NCBI GenBank assembly: GCA_021778875.1
Contig: JAJYBT010000035.1
Location: forward strand, 1 to 10,351
Direction of reading: 5' to 3'
Length of the DNA stretch: 10,351 nucleotides
Source of the DNA: Acidobacteriota bacterium
GTDB lineage: Bacteria; Acidobacteriota; Terriglobia; Terriglobales; Acidobacteriaceae
Positions 1 to 7,449 of the stretch are shown in pieces. The stretch's first letter is position 1. Each line of letters starts with the position of its first letter. Made by a program: the position numbers and the translations under genes. The notes under the pieces are model-generated. The model worked only from the letters and a program-made list of their open reading frames with translations. It was not told the origin of the DNA and did not search any database.

Positions 1-872
1 ACTTCGCGCGCCTGCCGGTTGGTCAACGTGGCGATGGCGTGCTCATACACGGTGCGGGCCTGGTTTATGTCAATCATCTGCGCCCGTATGGTTTCAAGCT
101 GGGTACGTGCCAGCGCCACATCCACTTCCGTTACCACGCCGCCGGAGAGCAGTTCCTGGGTCAGGCCCACCTGCTGCTCATAGGACCGGACCGTGGACTG
201 GAGCAGCTTGCTCTGCGAATCCAGGCCGCGCAGCTCAAAGTAGTCCTGCGCCAGCTCGGCGTGCAGGCTCAGGTCCACCGTCGCGGCGTCTGCCGCGGTG
301 GCCTGGGCGGATGCGCGGGTGGCTTCCACGGTTCGCCGGATGCGGCCCCAGAAGTCCGGCTCCCAGCTTGCCTGGCCTGCCAGAACCAGGTCGTTGTACT
401 GGTTGTGGCTGCCTGCGGAGGCCAGCGGCCGGTTGGCGGAGAGCTTCTGGTGAGCTCCGGAGACGCCTGCCGAAAGCGTGGGATAAAAGGCCGCCCGTGC
501 CGCCGCTACCTGGTCCCGTGCCGCCAGATAGCTTTCGACGGCGGCGCGCAGCGTCTGGTTGTTCTGGGTTAGCTGCTCCTCAAGCGCGTTCAGTTGCGGG
601 TCCTTATAGACCTCCCACCAGTTGCCGCGCAGCATGCCGTCTGAAGGCGAGGCCGGTTGCCATGCACCACCGTTTGGATTGGGCGGAGGGACGATTGCCG
701 TGGAGGCGCCCGTCTCCTTGTACGCAGGCGGAGCCTGATAGCCGGGCCGGGTGTAGTTGGGGCCGACGGGCTTGCACCCGGCCAGCAGGACCAGCCCGGC
801 CATCAGCACTGGCGCGGCCAGCGCGGCGGTGGCCTTTCCGTGTCGCAGCAGCTGCGTCCCCGGTGTCCGCAT
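1..872 (-). CDS. NodT/TolC-type outer-membrane efflux lipoprotein, C-terminus missing (window edge)
   Basis: This is the outer-membrane channel of a tripartite RND efflux pump. I translated it from the ATG at 872-870; 290 codons are visible and the frame is open to the window edge, so about the C-terminal third to 40% of a usual 450-500 aa protein is missing. The first 33 residues form a lipoprotein signal: a hydrophobic core (about 17-30) ending in a lipobox LAGC, with Cys33 the lipidated residue, followed by KPVGPNY, typical of the NodT branch. Lys at +2 does not signal inner-membrane retention. The segment GNWWEVYKDPQL (83-94) starts the first outer-membrane-efflux repeat, and WEPDFWGRIRR (170-180) matches the family's conserved W-E-x-D-x-(F/W)-G-R-x-R stretch. 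Long Ala/Gln-rich helices (about 97-130 and 185-290) fit the alpha-barrel. It starts 2 nt after the adaptor's stop and is last in the visible operon. Family call is secure; substrate is unknown. Confidence 0.93.
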   Translation of the reverse strand, partial: MRTPGTQLLRHGKATAALAAPVLMAGLVLLAGCKPVGPNYTRPGYQAPPAYKETGASTAIVPPPNPNGGAWQPASPSDGMLRGNWWEVYKDPQLNALEEQLTQNNQTLRAAVESYLAARDQVAAARAAFYPTLSAGVSGAHQKLSANRPLASAGSHNQYNDLVLAGQASWEPDFWGRIRRTVEATRASAQATAADAATVDLSLHAELAQDYFELRGLDSQSKLLQSTVRSYEQQVGLTQELLSGGVVTEVDVALARTQLETIRAQMIDINQARTVYEHAIATLTNRQARE

Positions 873-874
873 GG

Positions 875-2089
875 CTACTTGCCCTCCGCAAGAGCCGAGT
901 CAGCGGGGGATTCCGGCGTTACGGTCTCGCCTTCAATCAGCGAGTCGGGCGGGTCCTGGATCACCTTGTCGTCTGCCTTGATGCCGCTGATGATCTGCAC
1001 GGTGGCCCCGTCATCCTCGCCGATGATGACCGGCACCAGATGCGCCTTGTTGCCCTGCACCACGGTGCCCAGTTGCAGCCCCTCGCGGCGGAAGATCAGC
1101 GCGGCCGCCGGCACGACGAAGGAGGGTGTAGACGCCGGAGCCTTGAAGTGCACCTGCGCCAGCGACCCGGGCAGCAGCTCGCCTTTGCGATTGTCCACAT
1201 CCACTTCCACCAGCAGCGTGCGGCTTACCGGGTCGATTGCGTCGGCGGTGCGCACCAGCGTGCCCTGGAAGATCCGGCCCGGATGCTCGGGGAAGGTCAG
1301 GTCCAGCTTCAGTCCGCGGCGGGCCGTTGGTGCATACTGCTGCGGAACGTTGGTGTAGACGCGCAGCGTCTGGATGGCCTGCATGTGGAACAGTTCCTTG
1401 CCGGCTCCCTGATCGATCAGCTGTCCGATATCGATGTTGCGCGCCGTCACCACGCCGTCAAAAGGCGCATAGACCTTTTCAAAGGACTGCAGCTCACTGA
1501 GCCGCCGCACGTTGGCCTGCGCGGAGCGAACTGCTGCCGCCGTGGCCGCGGCCAGGTTGATGTACGTGTCTGTGTCCTGGCGCGAAACGGCGTTCGACTT
1601 CACCAGCCCCGAGTAGCGATCCGCCTGGATGCGCGCATTATTGGCGTTGGCCTGCGCGGTGGCCAGGTCGGCCTGCGCCTGTTGCAACTGCTGGTCAATC
1701 TCAGGGGTGGCGATGACGGCCAGCAGCTCGCCTTTCCTCACGTGGGCGCCGATGTCAAAGTACCAGTGCGTCAGGTAGCCGGAGGTGCGCGCGTAGATGG
1801 GCGAATCGGTATAAGCCGTCACGTTGCCCGGCAGCAGCAGACTGGTCACCGGCGTGCCCTGCTTTGGATTCAGGGCAATCACCGTGGGAGCGGCCAGCTC
1901 CTGCGTGGTGCGCGCCAGTACGCGGTCATTGCGCATGCGCGCGACCATGCCCACCGCCGCCAGCACCACCGCAACAATCAGCACCACCAGCAGGCCGACG
2001 AGGGCTTTGCGTGGCGAAGCAGATGCGGTGTGCGGCGCGCTCTCATGGTTCTGCGCTGCGTGGGAGTTCGGGTTGGGTGACTTCTTCAT
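875..2089 (-). CDS. RND efflux periplasmic adaptor (membrane fusion protein, HlyD/AcrA type)
   Basis: This 404-residue adaptor bridges the inner-membrane RND permease and the outer-membrane channel. A cytoplasmic tail (1-28) precedes one membrane anchor (about 29-50), so it is membrane-anchored, not a lipoprotein. The first half of the lipoyl-like domain is about 95-130 (YARTSGYL, GAHVRKGELL). An Ala/Gln-rich alpha-hairpin follows (about 131-203), and the lipoyl domain closes with YAPFDGVVTARNIDIG (207-222). The beta-barrel is about 235-318 and contains the family motif DPVSRTLLVEVDV (286-298). A membrane-proximal domain runs from about 322 to 392. The length is normal for the family. The ATG at 2089 has a good ribosome-binding site and lies 31 nt after the permease stop; the stop at 877-875 almost abuts the channel gene. 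It is the middle gene of a permease-adaptor-channel operon. The drug or solute handled cannot be inferred. Confidence 0.95.
   Translation of the reverse strand: MKKSPNPNSHAAQNHESAPHTASASPRKALVGLLVVLIVAVVLAAVGMVARMRNDRVLARTTQELAAPTVIALNPKQGTPVTSLLLPGNVTAYTDSPIYARTSGYLTHWYFDIGAHVRKGELLAVIATPEIDQQLQQAQADLATAQANANNARIQADRYSGLVKSNAVSRQDTDTYINLAAATAAAVRSAQANVRRLSELQSFEKVYAPFDGVVTARNIDIGQLIDQGAGKELFHMQAIQTLRVYTNVPQQYAPTARRGLKLDLTFPEHPGRIFQGTLVRTADAIDPVSRTLLVEVDVDNRKGELLPGSLAQVHFKAPASTPSFVVPAAALIFRREGLQLGTVVQGNKAHLVPVIIGEDDGATVQIISGIKADDKVIQDPPDSLIEGETVTPESPADSALAEGK
882..887 (-). promoter_or_regulatory. Shine-Dalgarno sequence of the outer-membrane lipoprotein gene
   Basis: Minus-strand GGAGGG lies 9 nt before the ATG at 872-870, inside the last codons of the adaptor gene. 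It supports this start and suggests coupled translation of the two genes. Confidence 0.7.
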
Positions 2090-2098
2090 AACAAGCTA

Positions 2099-2102
2099 CT
2101 CC
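2099..2102 (-). promoter_or_regulatory. Shine-Dalgarno sequence of the adaptor gene
   Basis: Minus-strand GGAG lies 9 nt before the ATG at 2089-2087, within the 31-nt gap after the permease stop. No promoter or terminator is evident in this gap, which supports read-through as one operon. Confidence 0.55.
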
Positions 2103-2120
2103 GAAAAACGCGTTACTGGC

Positions 2121-5100
2121 TTAATCGAACTCATCAAACGTTGCCGACTGCGCCGGACTGGGCAGTGCACGGCGGCGGCTCTCAATCCATCCATGAATGA
2201 CGGAGAAGAAGGCCGGCACAAAGAACAGCGTGGCCACCGTGGCCAGCAGCAGTCCGCCGATGACGGCGCGCCCGAGGGGCGCATTCTGCTCGCCGCCGTC
2301 GCCCAGCCCAAGGGCCATCGGCACCATGCCGATGATCATGGCCAGTGCCGTCATCAGCACCGGGCGCAGGCGGACAAAGCCGGCGTTCAGCGCGGCTTTG
2401 CGCGCGTCGCCTACCAGGACCTCAAGCTGCTCGCGGGCAAAGCTGACCACCAGGATGGAGTTGGCCGTGGCCACGCCCATGCACATGATGGCGCCGGTGA
2501 GCGCCGGCACGCTGAGCCGCGTTCCGGTAAGGAACAGGAACCACACGATGCCCGCCAGCGCCGCGGGCAGGGCGGAGATGATCAGGAATGGATCGAGCCA
2601 GGACTGGAAGTTGACCACGATGAGCAGGTACACCAGCAGGATGGAGAAGACCAGCCCGACCAGCAGGCCCACGTAGGACTTGCGCATCGTCTCGCTCTGC
2701 CCGCGCACGGCGATGTGCGATCCGCGCGGCAGGTCCTTCTCATGCGCTTTCAGGATGCGCTCCACGGAGCGCGTGACGGTGCCAAGGTCGGTCCCGTTCA
2801 CGTTCGCGAAGATATCGATGACGGGCTGCACGTCGTAGTGGCTCACCGTGCCCAGTTCGGCGCCGGGCACAACCCGGCTCAGGTTGCCCAGCACCTGCAC
2901 GGAGTTCTGCGCTCCGGGGGCTGCCGTTGCTGCCGGGGGCGTCGCCGCTGCGGTAGTCGGGGGTGTGGTTATGGTGGTGGTCACGGGCAGGCTCTTCAGC
3001 GCGGCCAGGGAATCAATCTGATACTGCGGCGCCATGACGGCCACGTTGTAGCTCACGCCCGACTTGGGGTCGAGATAAAAGCTGGGCGTGGTCTGGAAGC
3101 TGCCGCTCAGCGCCACCAGCAGGCTCTGGGCCACGTCCTTTTGGCTGAAGCCGATGGCTCGCGCCCGCGTTCGGTCCACGTCCACGGTCATATTCGGCAT
3201 GTCGAAGGGCTGCTGGATGCGCGCGTCCGCCGCTCCGGGAACATAACGGATATCGTTCAGGATGCGCTCAGCCACGGCGCGATTGCCGTAGAGGTTCGGC
3301 CCCACAATCTGGATATCGATGGGAGCCGCCAGGCCGAAGTTGAGAATCTGCGTGACGATATCCACCGGGAGCACGTAGAAGGTGACGCCCGGATACTCGC
3401 GCGCCAGCACCTTCCGCAACTGGTCCACGTATGCCGCCGTGGGATGGTGGTCCTTTGCCAGCTGCACCTGGATGTCCGCATCGGCAGTGCCCACGGGCGC
3501 CGAGGTGGAGTAGGAGAGGTTCAGGCCGGAGTACGGCAGTCCGACGTTGTCCACAATCGTGCCCATCTCGTCTGCCGGAATCTGCTGGCGGATGGTGTTG
3601 TCAATGTGGTCGCAGAGCGCGGCCGTCTCTTCAATGCGGGTTCCGGTGTGCGCGCGCAGGTGAATCTTGAACTGCCCGGAGTCCACTGAGGGGAAGAAGT
3701 CCTGCCCCAGCCAGGGAGCCAGCACGCCAACGGAGGCGAGGGTAAAGACGAAAAAGAGAATGAGGAAGACGCGGGCGTGATCGACGCACAGCGTCAGCAG
3801 CCCCAGATACCCGCGCCGGAACTTCTCAAAGCCTTCTTCAAAGAGCAGTTGGAAGCGCGTGAAGGGGTTGTAGCTGACGCGCTTGCGCGCATTCTCCGCA
3901 TCGTCGTGCTCCTTCAGCAGATACTTCGCCATGGTGGGCACCAGCGTCCGCGAGAGCAGATAGCTTGCGAGCATGGCGAAGACCACGGCCTCGGCCATGG
4001 GCACAAACAGGTAATGCGCCACGCCGCTCAAAAAGAACATGGGCACGAAGACGATGCAGATGGCCAGCGTGGAGACCAGCGCAGGCACGGCAATCTGCGC
4101 GGAGCCGTCCAGGATGGACTGCTCCAGCTCCTTGCCCGCTTCCAGATTGCGATTGATGTTCTCGATGGCAACCGTCGCGTCATCCACCAGGATGCCGACG
4201 GCCAGCGCCATGCCGCCCAGCGTCATGATGTTGATCGTCTCGTGCAGGATGGCCAGCATGGTGAGCGAGCAAAGGATCGACAGCGGAATCGAGATGGCGA
4301 TAATCACCGTGGAGCGCCAGCTGCCGAGGAACACGAGGATCATGATGGCCGTGAGGCACGCGGCGATGATGGCCTCGCGCACCACGCCGTTAATCGCACT
4401 GCGCACAAAGATGGACTGGTCCGAGAGAGCCCGAATCTTCAACTGCTGCGGAAGCTGGCCTTTCATGGCGGCCAGTTTCTCGCGGATGCCCGCGATGATG
4501 TCGAGCGTGGACGACGAGCCGGTCTTCATGATGCTCATCAGGATGGCTCTGCGTCCGTCCACACGCACGATGTTTGTTTGCGGCGGAAAGCCGTCGCGCA
4601 CGTGGGCCACGTCGCGCACATAGATCACCGCTCCGTTGACCGCGCGAATGGGCAGATCGTTCAGCGCGTTCACCACGTCCGGCGCGGAGTTTGTTTCCAC
4701 GGCATATTCAAAGCGGTTGATCTTCATGCTGCCCGAGGGCACGATCAGGTTCTGCGCGGAGACGGCATTGACCACATCGGTGGGCGAAAGTCCCTTGGCC
4801 TGCAGCGCTGGCATGTCCAGATCTACCTGGATCTGCCGCTGCTTGCCGCCATAAGGGAACGGAGTCTGCGCGCCTTCAATGGTGGCCAGCTGGGTGCGGA
4901 TAGTGTTCTGGCCCAGGTCGTATAACTGCTGCTCGTTCAGGCCCTCCCCGGCAAGTCCCAACTGCAGTACGGGCACGCTCGACGCGTTGTACTGGATGAT
5001 GAACGGCGGCGTGGTTCCGGGCGGCAACTGCCGCAGCATCACCTGGCTGATGGCCGTGACCTGCGCCACCGCAGAGCCGATGTTGACGTGCGGCTGAAAG

Positions 5101-5384
5101 AAGATCTTGATGACGGCAACGCCGTTCAGCGACTGCGACTCGATGTGCTCAATGTCGTTGACCGCGATGGTCAGGCCGCGTTCGCTGTTGAACACGATGC
5201 GGGTCGACATCTCCTGCGCGGAGAGCCCGGAGTAGTTCCACACCACGGTGACAACGGGAATGTCGATGTTCGGAAAGATATCGGTCGGCATCGTAAGGAT
5301 GCTGTACGCGCCGAGAATAAGAATCAGAAGCGCAAAGACGACAAAGGTGTAGGGCCGCCGTAACGCAAGTCGGACAATCCACAT
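2121..5384 (-). CDS. RND efflux permease (HAE1/AcrB-type inner-membrane transporter)
   Basis: This is the proton-driven inner-membrane pump of the left efflux operon; the chosen start gives 1087 residues, normal for the family. TM1 is about 11-31, followed by TMPTDIFPNIDIP (31-43), the usual start of the first periplasmic porter domain. TM2-TM6 lie at about 335-490. TM4 carries the proton-relay pair Asp401-Asp402 in GILVDDATVAIENI. TM7 is about 538-556, the second porter domain 560-900, and TM8-TM12 about 903-1065. Arg1007 in RLRP fits AcrB Arg971, but the position matching AcrB Lys940 is Ala974 (GVATANSILVV). A Thr/Pro/Ala-rich stretch at about 801-826 interrupts the second periplasmic region. 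I prefer the ATG at 5384 because the open frame upstream is Arg-rich and unlike any RND N-terminus; AGGAG lies 13 nt upstream, a long spacing. The gene comes first in the operon. Family call is secure; substrate is unknown. Confidence 0.96.
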   Translation of the reverse strand: MWIVRLALRRPYTFVVFALLILILGAYSILTMPTDIFPNIDIPVVTVVWNYSGLSAQEMSTRIVFNSERGLTIAVNDIEHIESQSLNGVAVIKIFFQPHVNIGSAVAQVTAISQVMLRQLPPGTTPPFIIQYNASSVPVLQLGLAGEGLNEQQLYDLGQNTIRTQLATIEGAQTPFPYGGKQRQIQVDLDMPALQAKGLSPTDVVNAVSAQNLIVPSGSMKINRFEYAVETNSAPDVVNALNDLPIRAVNGAVIYVRDVAHVRDGFPPQTNIVRVDGRRAILMSIMKTGSSSTLDIIAGIREKLAAMKGQLPQQLKIRALSDQSIFVRSAINGVVREAIIAACLTAIMILVFLGSWRSTVIIAISIPLSILCSLTMLAILHETINIMTLGGMALAVGILVDDATVAIENINRNLEAGKELEQSILDGSAQIAVPALVSTLAICIVFVPMFFLSGVAHYLFVPMAEAVVFAMLASYLLSRTLVPTMAKYLLKEHDDAENARKRVSYNPFTRFQLLFEEGFEKFRRGYLGLLTLCVDHARVFLILFFVFTLASVGVLAPWLGQDFFPSVDSGQFKIHLRAHTGTRIEETAALCDHIDNTIRQQIPADEMGTIVDNVGLPYSGLNLSYSTSAPVGTADADIQVQLAKDHHPTAAYVDQLRKVLAREYPGVTFYVLPVDIVTQILNFGLAAPIDIQIVGPNLYGNRAVAERILNDIRYVPGAADARIQQPFDMPNMTVDVDRTRARAIGFSQKDVAQSLLVALSGSFQTTPSFYLDPKSGVSYNVAVMAPQYQIDSLAALKSLPVTTTITTPPTTAAATPPAATAAPGAQNSVQVLGNLSRVVPGAELGTVSHYDVQPVIDIFANVNGTDLGTVTRSVERILKAHEKDLPRGSHIAVRGQSETMRKSYVGLLVGLVFSILLVYLLIVVNFQSWLDPFLIISALPAALAGIVWFLFLTGTRLSVPALTGAIMCMGVATANSILVVSFAREQLEVLVGDARKAALNAGFVRLRPVLMTALAMIIGMVPMALGLGDGGEQNAPLGRAVIGGLLLATVATLFFVPAFFSVIHGWIESRRRALPSPAQSATFDEFD

Positions 5385-5397
5385 GGCCTGGTACTCA

Positions 5398-5402
5398 CTC
5401 CT
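5398..5402 (-). promoter_or_regulatory. Possible Shine-Dalgarno sequence of the RND permease
   Basis: Minus-strand AGGAG lies 13 nt before the preferred ATG (5384-5382), wider than ideal. An in-frame ATG at 5438 would add 18 residues not resembling RND N-termini, so the protein-level evidence decides the start. Confidence 0.4.
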
Positions 5403-5639
5403 GCGGCAACCCGGGACTCCGGTGTCCTCTCCGGTCATTCCGCCGGGCTGGTGCGCGTACGCATCGGCCTGGGCGCCGTGGCTCGGGATGCTTCCTTCCC
5501 GGTTCTGACCCCGTCTGCATCGGCGGTTCCTCTGCATCCCGTGGGGCGGGGAGCGGCAGGAGGAGCGTCCGCGGAAATGCGACGAATGGCCAGCCGGGAT
5601 GTACAACAGCTCGGTTGGTTTCGCGGCCGATCAGCCAGC

Positions 5640-5663
5640 GCTGTCGATGAATCGGCTGTCGAT
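5640..5663. repeat. Short direct repeat, two copies of gctgtcgat
   Basis: The 9-mer gctgtcgat occurs at 5640-5648 and 5655-5663, a 15-base period. On the minus strand this reads ATCGACAGC twice, about 255-280 nt upstream of the permease start. The second copy sits in a small dyad (ATCG-N5-CGAT), and the palindrome CAGCGCTG adjoins the first. It could be a regulator site, but such short matches also arise by chance. Confidence 0.35.
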
Positions 5664-5920
5664 CTCACATCTTGTTCTTAGTGAACCGCTTTTCGCCACG
5701 TGCAGTGCATCCTGCGGCGCGTCGGCAGCTCCCTGTGCGAATAGATACAGAACGGTCTTGCTCTTGCCCGCTCCAAACGATGGACTGAAAGAATAATGGT
5801 AGTCGAAGACCCGCCCCTCCGCTGCATGCGCACGCGGCCCAAGCGGCCAGAACCGCAGCAGGCGCGGATGGACAGGGACTCTCTATTGGACGAGCCGGCA
5901 ACGGCAAAAGATGCAGCTTT

Positions 5921-5959
5921 GTGGGCCAATCCCAAGGATTCAGCGGAGTTAAAGCCCAC
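5921..5959. repeat. Nested inverted repeat downstream of the HAD-UbiA gene
   Basis: Outer arms gtgggc (5921-5926) and gcccac (5954-5959) enclose a perfect inner stem, aatcc (5928-5932) and ggatt (5936-5940), with a 3-base loop. It starts about 35 nt beyond the HAD-UbiA stop on the minus strand. A terminator role is possible, but the internal loop is lopsided and no T-run follows directly (TCTTTT comes about 10 nt later), so I do not call it one. Confidence 0.3.
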
Positions 5960-5994
5960 TCGAAGACGTGCGGATCTGCACCGGTTGCGCTGGC

Positions 5995-7440
5995 TTACGC
6001 TGCCAGAAAGGCCAGTACGGCCACGGCCGCGCCCACGGCCAGGCTGATCCGGTCCTTCATGGCAAACACCACCGGGTCGTCGTCCAGCTCGCCGCGCGAG
6101 GCCAGCAGCCACACCCGGTGCAGCCAGTAGAGCAGCAGGGGGACGATCAGCCAGAGTCGCGAGGCATACCGGTAGAGCGCGGTGACGTCTGGCCGCGCAA
6201 TGTAGAGCATGAAGACGACCACGGCGGCATAGGCGCTTGCCGTGCCAAAGGCGCGAATCTGGTCCATGTCGGCCACCAGATAACCGCGACCGGGTGCGCG
6301 CGTGGCTCCTCGTTCGCGCACGTTCACCAGTTCGCTGAAGCGCTTGACCATGGCCAGCGAGAGAAACAGAAAGCTGGAGAAGCTCGCCAGCCATTGCGAG
6401 ATCTGCGTAGCCGTGGCCGCGCCGCCGGCCAGCAGGCGCAACGTGTACAGGCCAGAGAGCAGCAGCACATCCACCACGGCCACCCGCTTCAGATAGACGG
6501 TATACGCCGTGGTGACAACGATATACAGGCCAAGCCACATAGCGAATGCGCCCGGCAACAGCGGAAGGATGGTGACCGAGGCGGCCACCAGCAGAAACGC
6601 CAGCCAGAGCCCGGCAGCCACGGGAAGATCGCCTGCGGCAAAGGGCCTTAATCGCTTCGACGGATGCCGTCGGTCGCTCTCGATGTCGAGCATGTCATTG
6701 ACCAGGTAGTTGGCCGAGGCGATGAAGCTGAAGCAGAAGAACGCGGCCACCGCCGCACTGAGCGAACCCGCTTCGAGCTTGTGCGAGAGCAGCAGCGGGG
6801 CAAACAGCAGGATGTTCTTTGCCCACTGGTGAATGCGGATGGCTTTTGTCAGCGTTGGGAGCGCCGGGCGCTGATCCGTGTAGGTGTGCGCAATCGGGAT
6901 GGGGCGCACACGCAGCGCCACGCGCAAGGGGAGCGTCGGGTTGGCAAGGATGGCATGGCGCGCCCCGGCCAGCACGGGCAGGTCCGCGTAGGCGTTGCCC
7001 ACGTAGTCGAACTCGCCCAGCCGTGCGCGCAGGCGCTCCAGCTTGTTGCCGCCCGTCAGGTTGGTTGTGCCATCCGAGGCCAGAACGCCGTCGAAGATGC
7101 CCAGGTGCGCGGCGACGCGCTCCCCCAGCGCCATGTCTGCGCCCGTGGTCAGGTAGATCTGCCGGCCCTCCCGGCGCTCCGTTTGCAGAGCGCGCAGCAG
7201 CGGCAGGTTGAAGGGCAGCCGGTCCGCGCTCAAAGGCGCCTCGCGGGTCACTTCCTTCTTGAAGCGCGCGCGGCCATGCGCCAGCCACATGGGCAATCGC
7301 CATATCTGCAGAGGTTGCCTGCGCACAAAGAGGCACAGCGAGTCCAGCAGCGTGTCCGACTTTACCAGCGTGCCGTCCAGGTCAACGCACAGAGGCGGAG
7401 CGTGGAGGGTGGACGGGCCGGCGGCAGATTCGTCAGGCAA
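5995..7440 (-). CDS. HAD phosphatase domain fused to UbiA-family prenyl-phosphate phosphoribosyltransferase-like protein
   Basis: This 481-residue fusion has a soluble N-terminal HAD hydrolase domain (about 15-185) and a polytopic UbiA domain (about 196-481). HAD motifs are DLDGT (20-24, nucleophile Asp20), Thr98 in YLTTG, Lys133 in GNKLERL, and VGNAYADLP (147-155), where Asn149 stands where many relatives have Asp and Asp153 is kept. The UbiA half carries the Mg-prenyl-phosphate motif NDxxDxxxD (Asn248, Asp249, Asp252, Asp256) followed by RRHPSKRLRPFAAG. QWAKN (205-209), YLKRVAVVDV (316-325), RLLAGG (335-340) and KRFSEL (366-371) resemble, from memory, mycobacterial Rv3806c, which attaches phosphoribose to decaprenyl phosphate. 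So the product may be a lipid-linked ribose phosphate and not a quinone; this is inference. Start is TTG, the only start codon between an upstream in-frame stop and the HAD motif. It stands alone, divergent from mdtA. Confidence 0.88.
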   Translation of the reverse strand: MPDESAAGPSTLHAPPLCVDLDGTLVKSDTLLDSLCLFVRRQPLQIWRLPMWLAHGRARFKKEVTREAPLSADRLPFNLPLLRALQTERREGRQIYLTTGADMALGERVAAHLGIFDGVLASDGTTNLTGGNKLERLRARLGEFDYVGNAYADLPVLAGARHAILANPTLPLRVALRVRPIPIAHTYTDQRPALPTLTKAIRIHQWAKNILLFAPLLLSHKLEAGSLSAAVAAFFCFSFIASANYLVNDMLDIESDRRHPSKRLRPFAAGDLPVAAGLWLAFLLVAASVTILPLLPGAFAMWLGLYIVVTTAYTVYLKRVAVVDVLLLSGLYTLRLLAGGAATATQISQWLASFSSFLFLSLAMVKRFSELVNVRERGATRAPGRGYLVADMDQIRAFGTASAYAAVVVFMLYIARPDVTALYRYASRLWLIVPLLLYWLHRVWLLASRGELDDDPVVFAMKDRISLAVGAAVAVLAFLAA

Positions 7441-7444
7441 TGGG

Positions 7445-7449
7445 TCCTC
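7445..7449 (-). promoter_or_regulatory. Shine-Dalgarno sequence supporting a TTG start
   Basis: Minus-strand GAGGA lies 4 nt before the TTG at 7440-7438. The frame upstream is closed by TGA after ten codons with no ATG or GTG, and the HAD nucleophile Asp is only 19 codons downstream, so the TTG start is well supported. Confidence 0.6.

Larger units (their letters stand above)
5385..5994. other. 610-nt intergenic region upstream of the left efflux operon
   Basis: No convincing gene was found on either strand. Open frames here are short, Arg/Ser/Pro-rich, lack family resemblance or a good ribosome-binding site, and some merely extend shadow frames of the neighbours. The part at about 5655-5800 is more AT-rich than its surroundings and probably holds the minus-strand promoter of the efflux operon, but I could not find a -35/-10 pair worth naming. 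A 9-base direct repeat (5640-5663) and a nested inverted repeat (5921-5959) are listed separately. No regulator gene (TetR, MarR or similar) sits next to the operon on this side. Confidence 0.6.

Noticed and set aside
604..891. Minus-strand 95-codon frame overlapping the start of the channel gene
   Set aside because: It is another frame of the lipoprotein gene, whose signal peptide, lipobox and NodT motifs are clear.
107..2080. Plus-strand open frame of about 657 codons opposite the channel and adaptor genes
   Set aside because: Arg/Pro/Ala-rich with no recognisable domain. It lies antisense to two well-supported genes and is a by-product of GC-rich codon use.
1824..3689. Plus-strand open frame of about 621 codons opposite the adaptor and permease
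   Set aside because: His/Gln/Arg/Gly-rich, low in hydrophobic cores and without family resemblance. It is a shadow of the minus-strand genes.
5385..5606. In-frame 74-codon extension upstream of the permease ATG
   Set aside because: The added residues are Arg/Ser/Pro-rich, have no signal or membrane segment, and would precede the conserved RND N-terminus MWIVRLALRRPYTF, which fits a natural start.
5625..5880. Minus-strand stop-free stretch of about 80 codons (containing FDYHYSFSPSFGAGKSK) in the intergenic region, possible gene remnant
   Set aside because: No start codon or ribosome-binding site is available after the upstream in-frame stop, and I recognise no family. GAGKSK alone is not a credible P-loop.
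5911..5960. Rho-independent terminator after HAD-UbiA
   Set aside because: The stem is interrupted by a 13-to-1 asymmetric loop and no T-tract follows directly. It is kept only as an inverted repeat.
5678..6538. Minus-strand 286-codon frame over the 3' half of the HAD-UbiA gene
   Set aside because: It is Arg/Gly/Ser-rich and out of frame with the conserved UbiA domain. Part of it only runs into the intergenic region by lack of stops.
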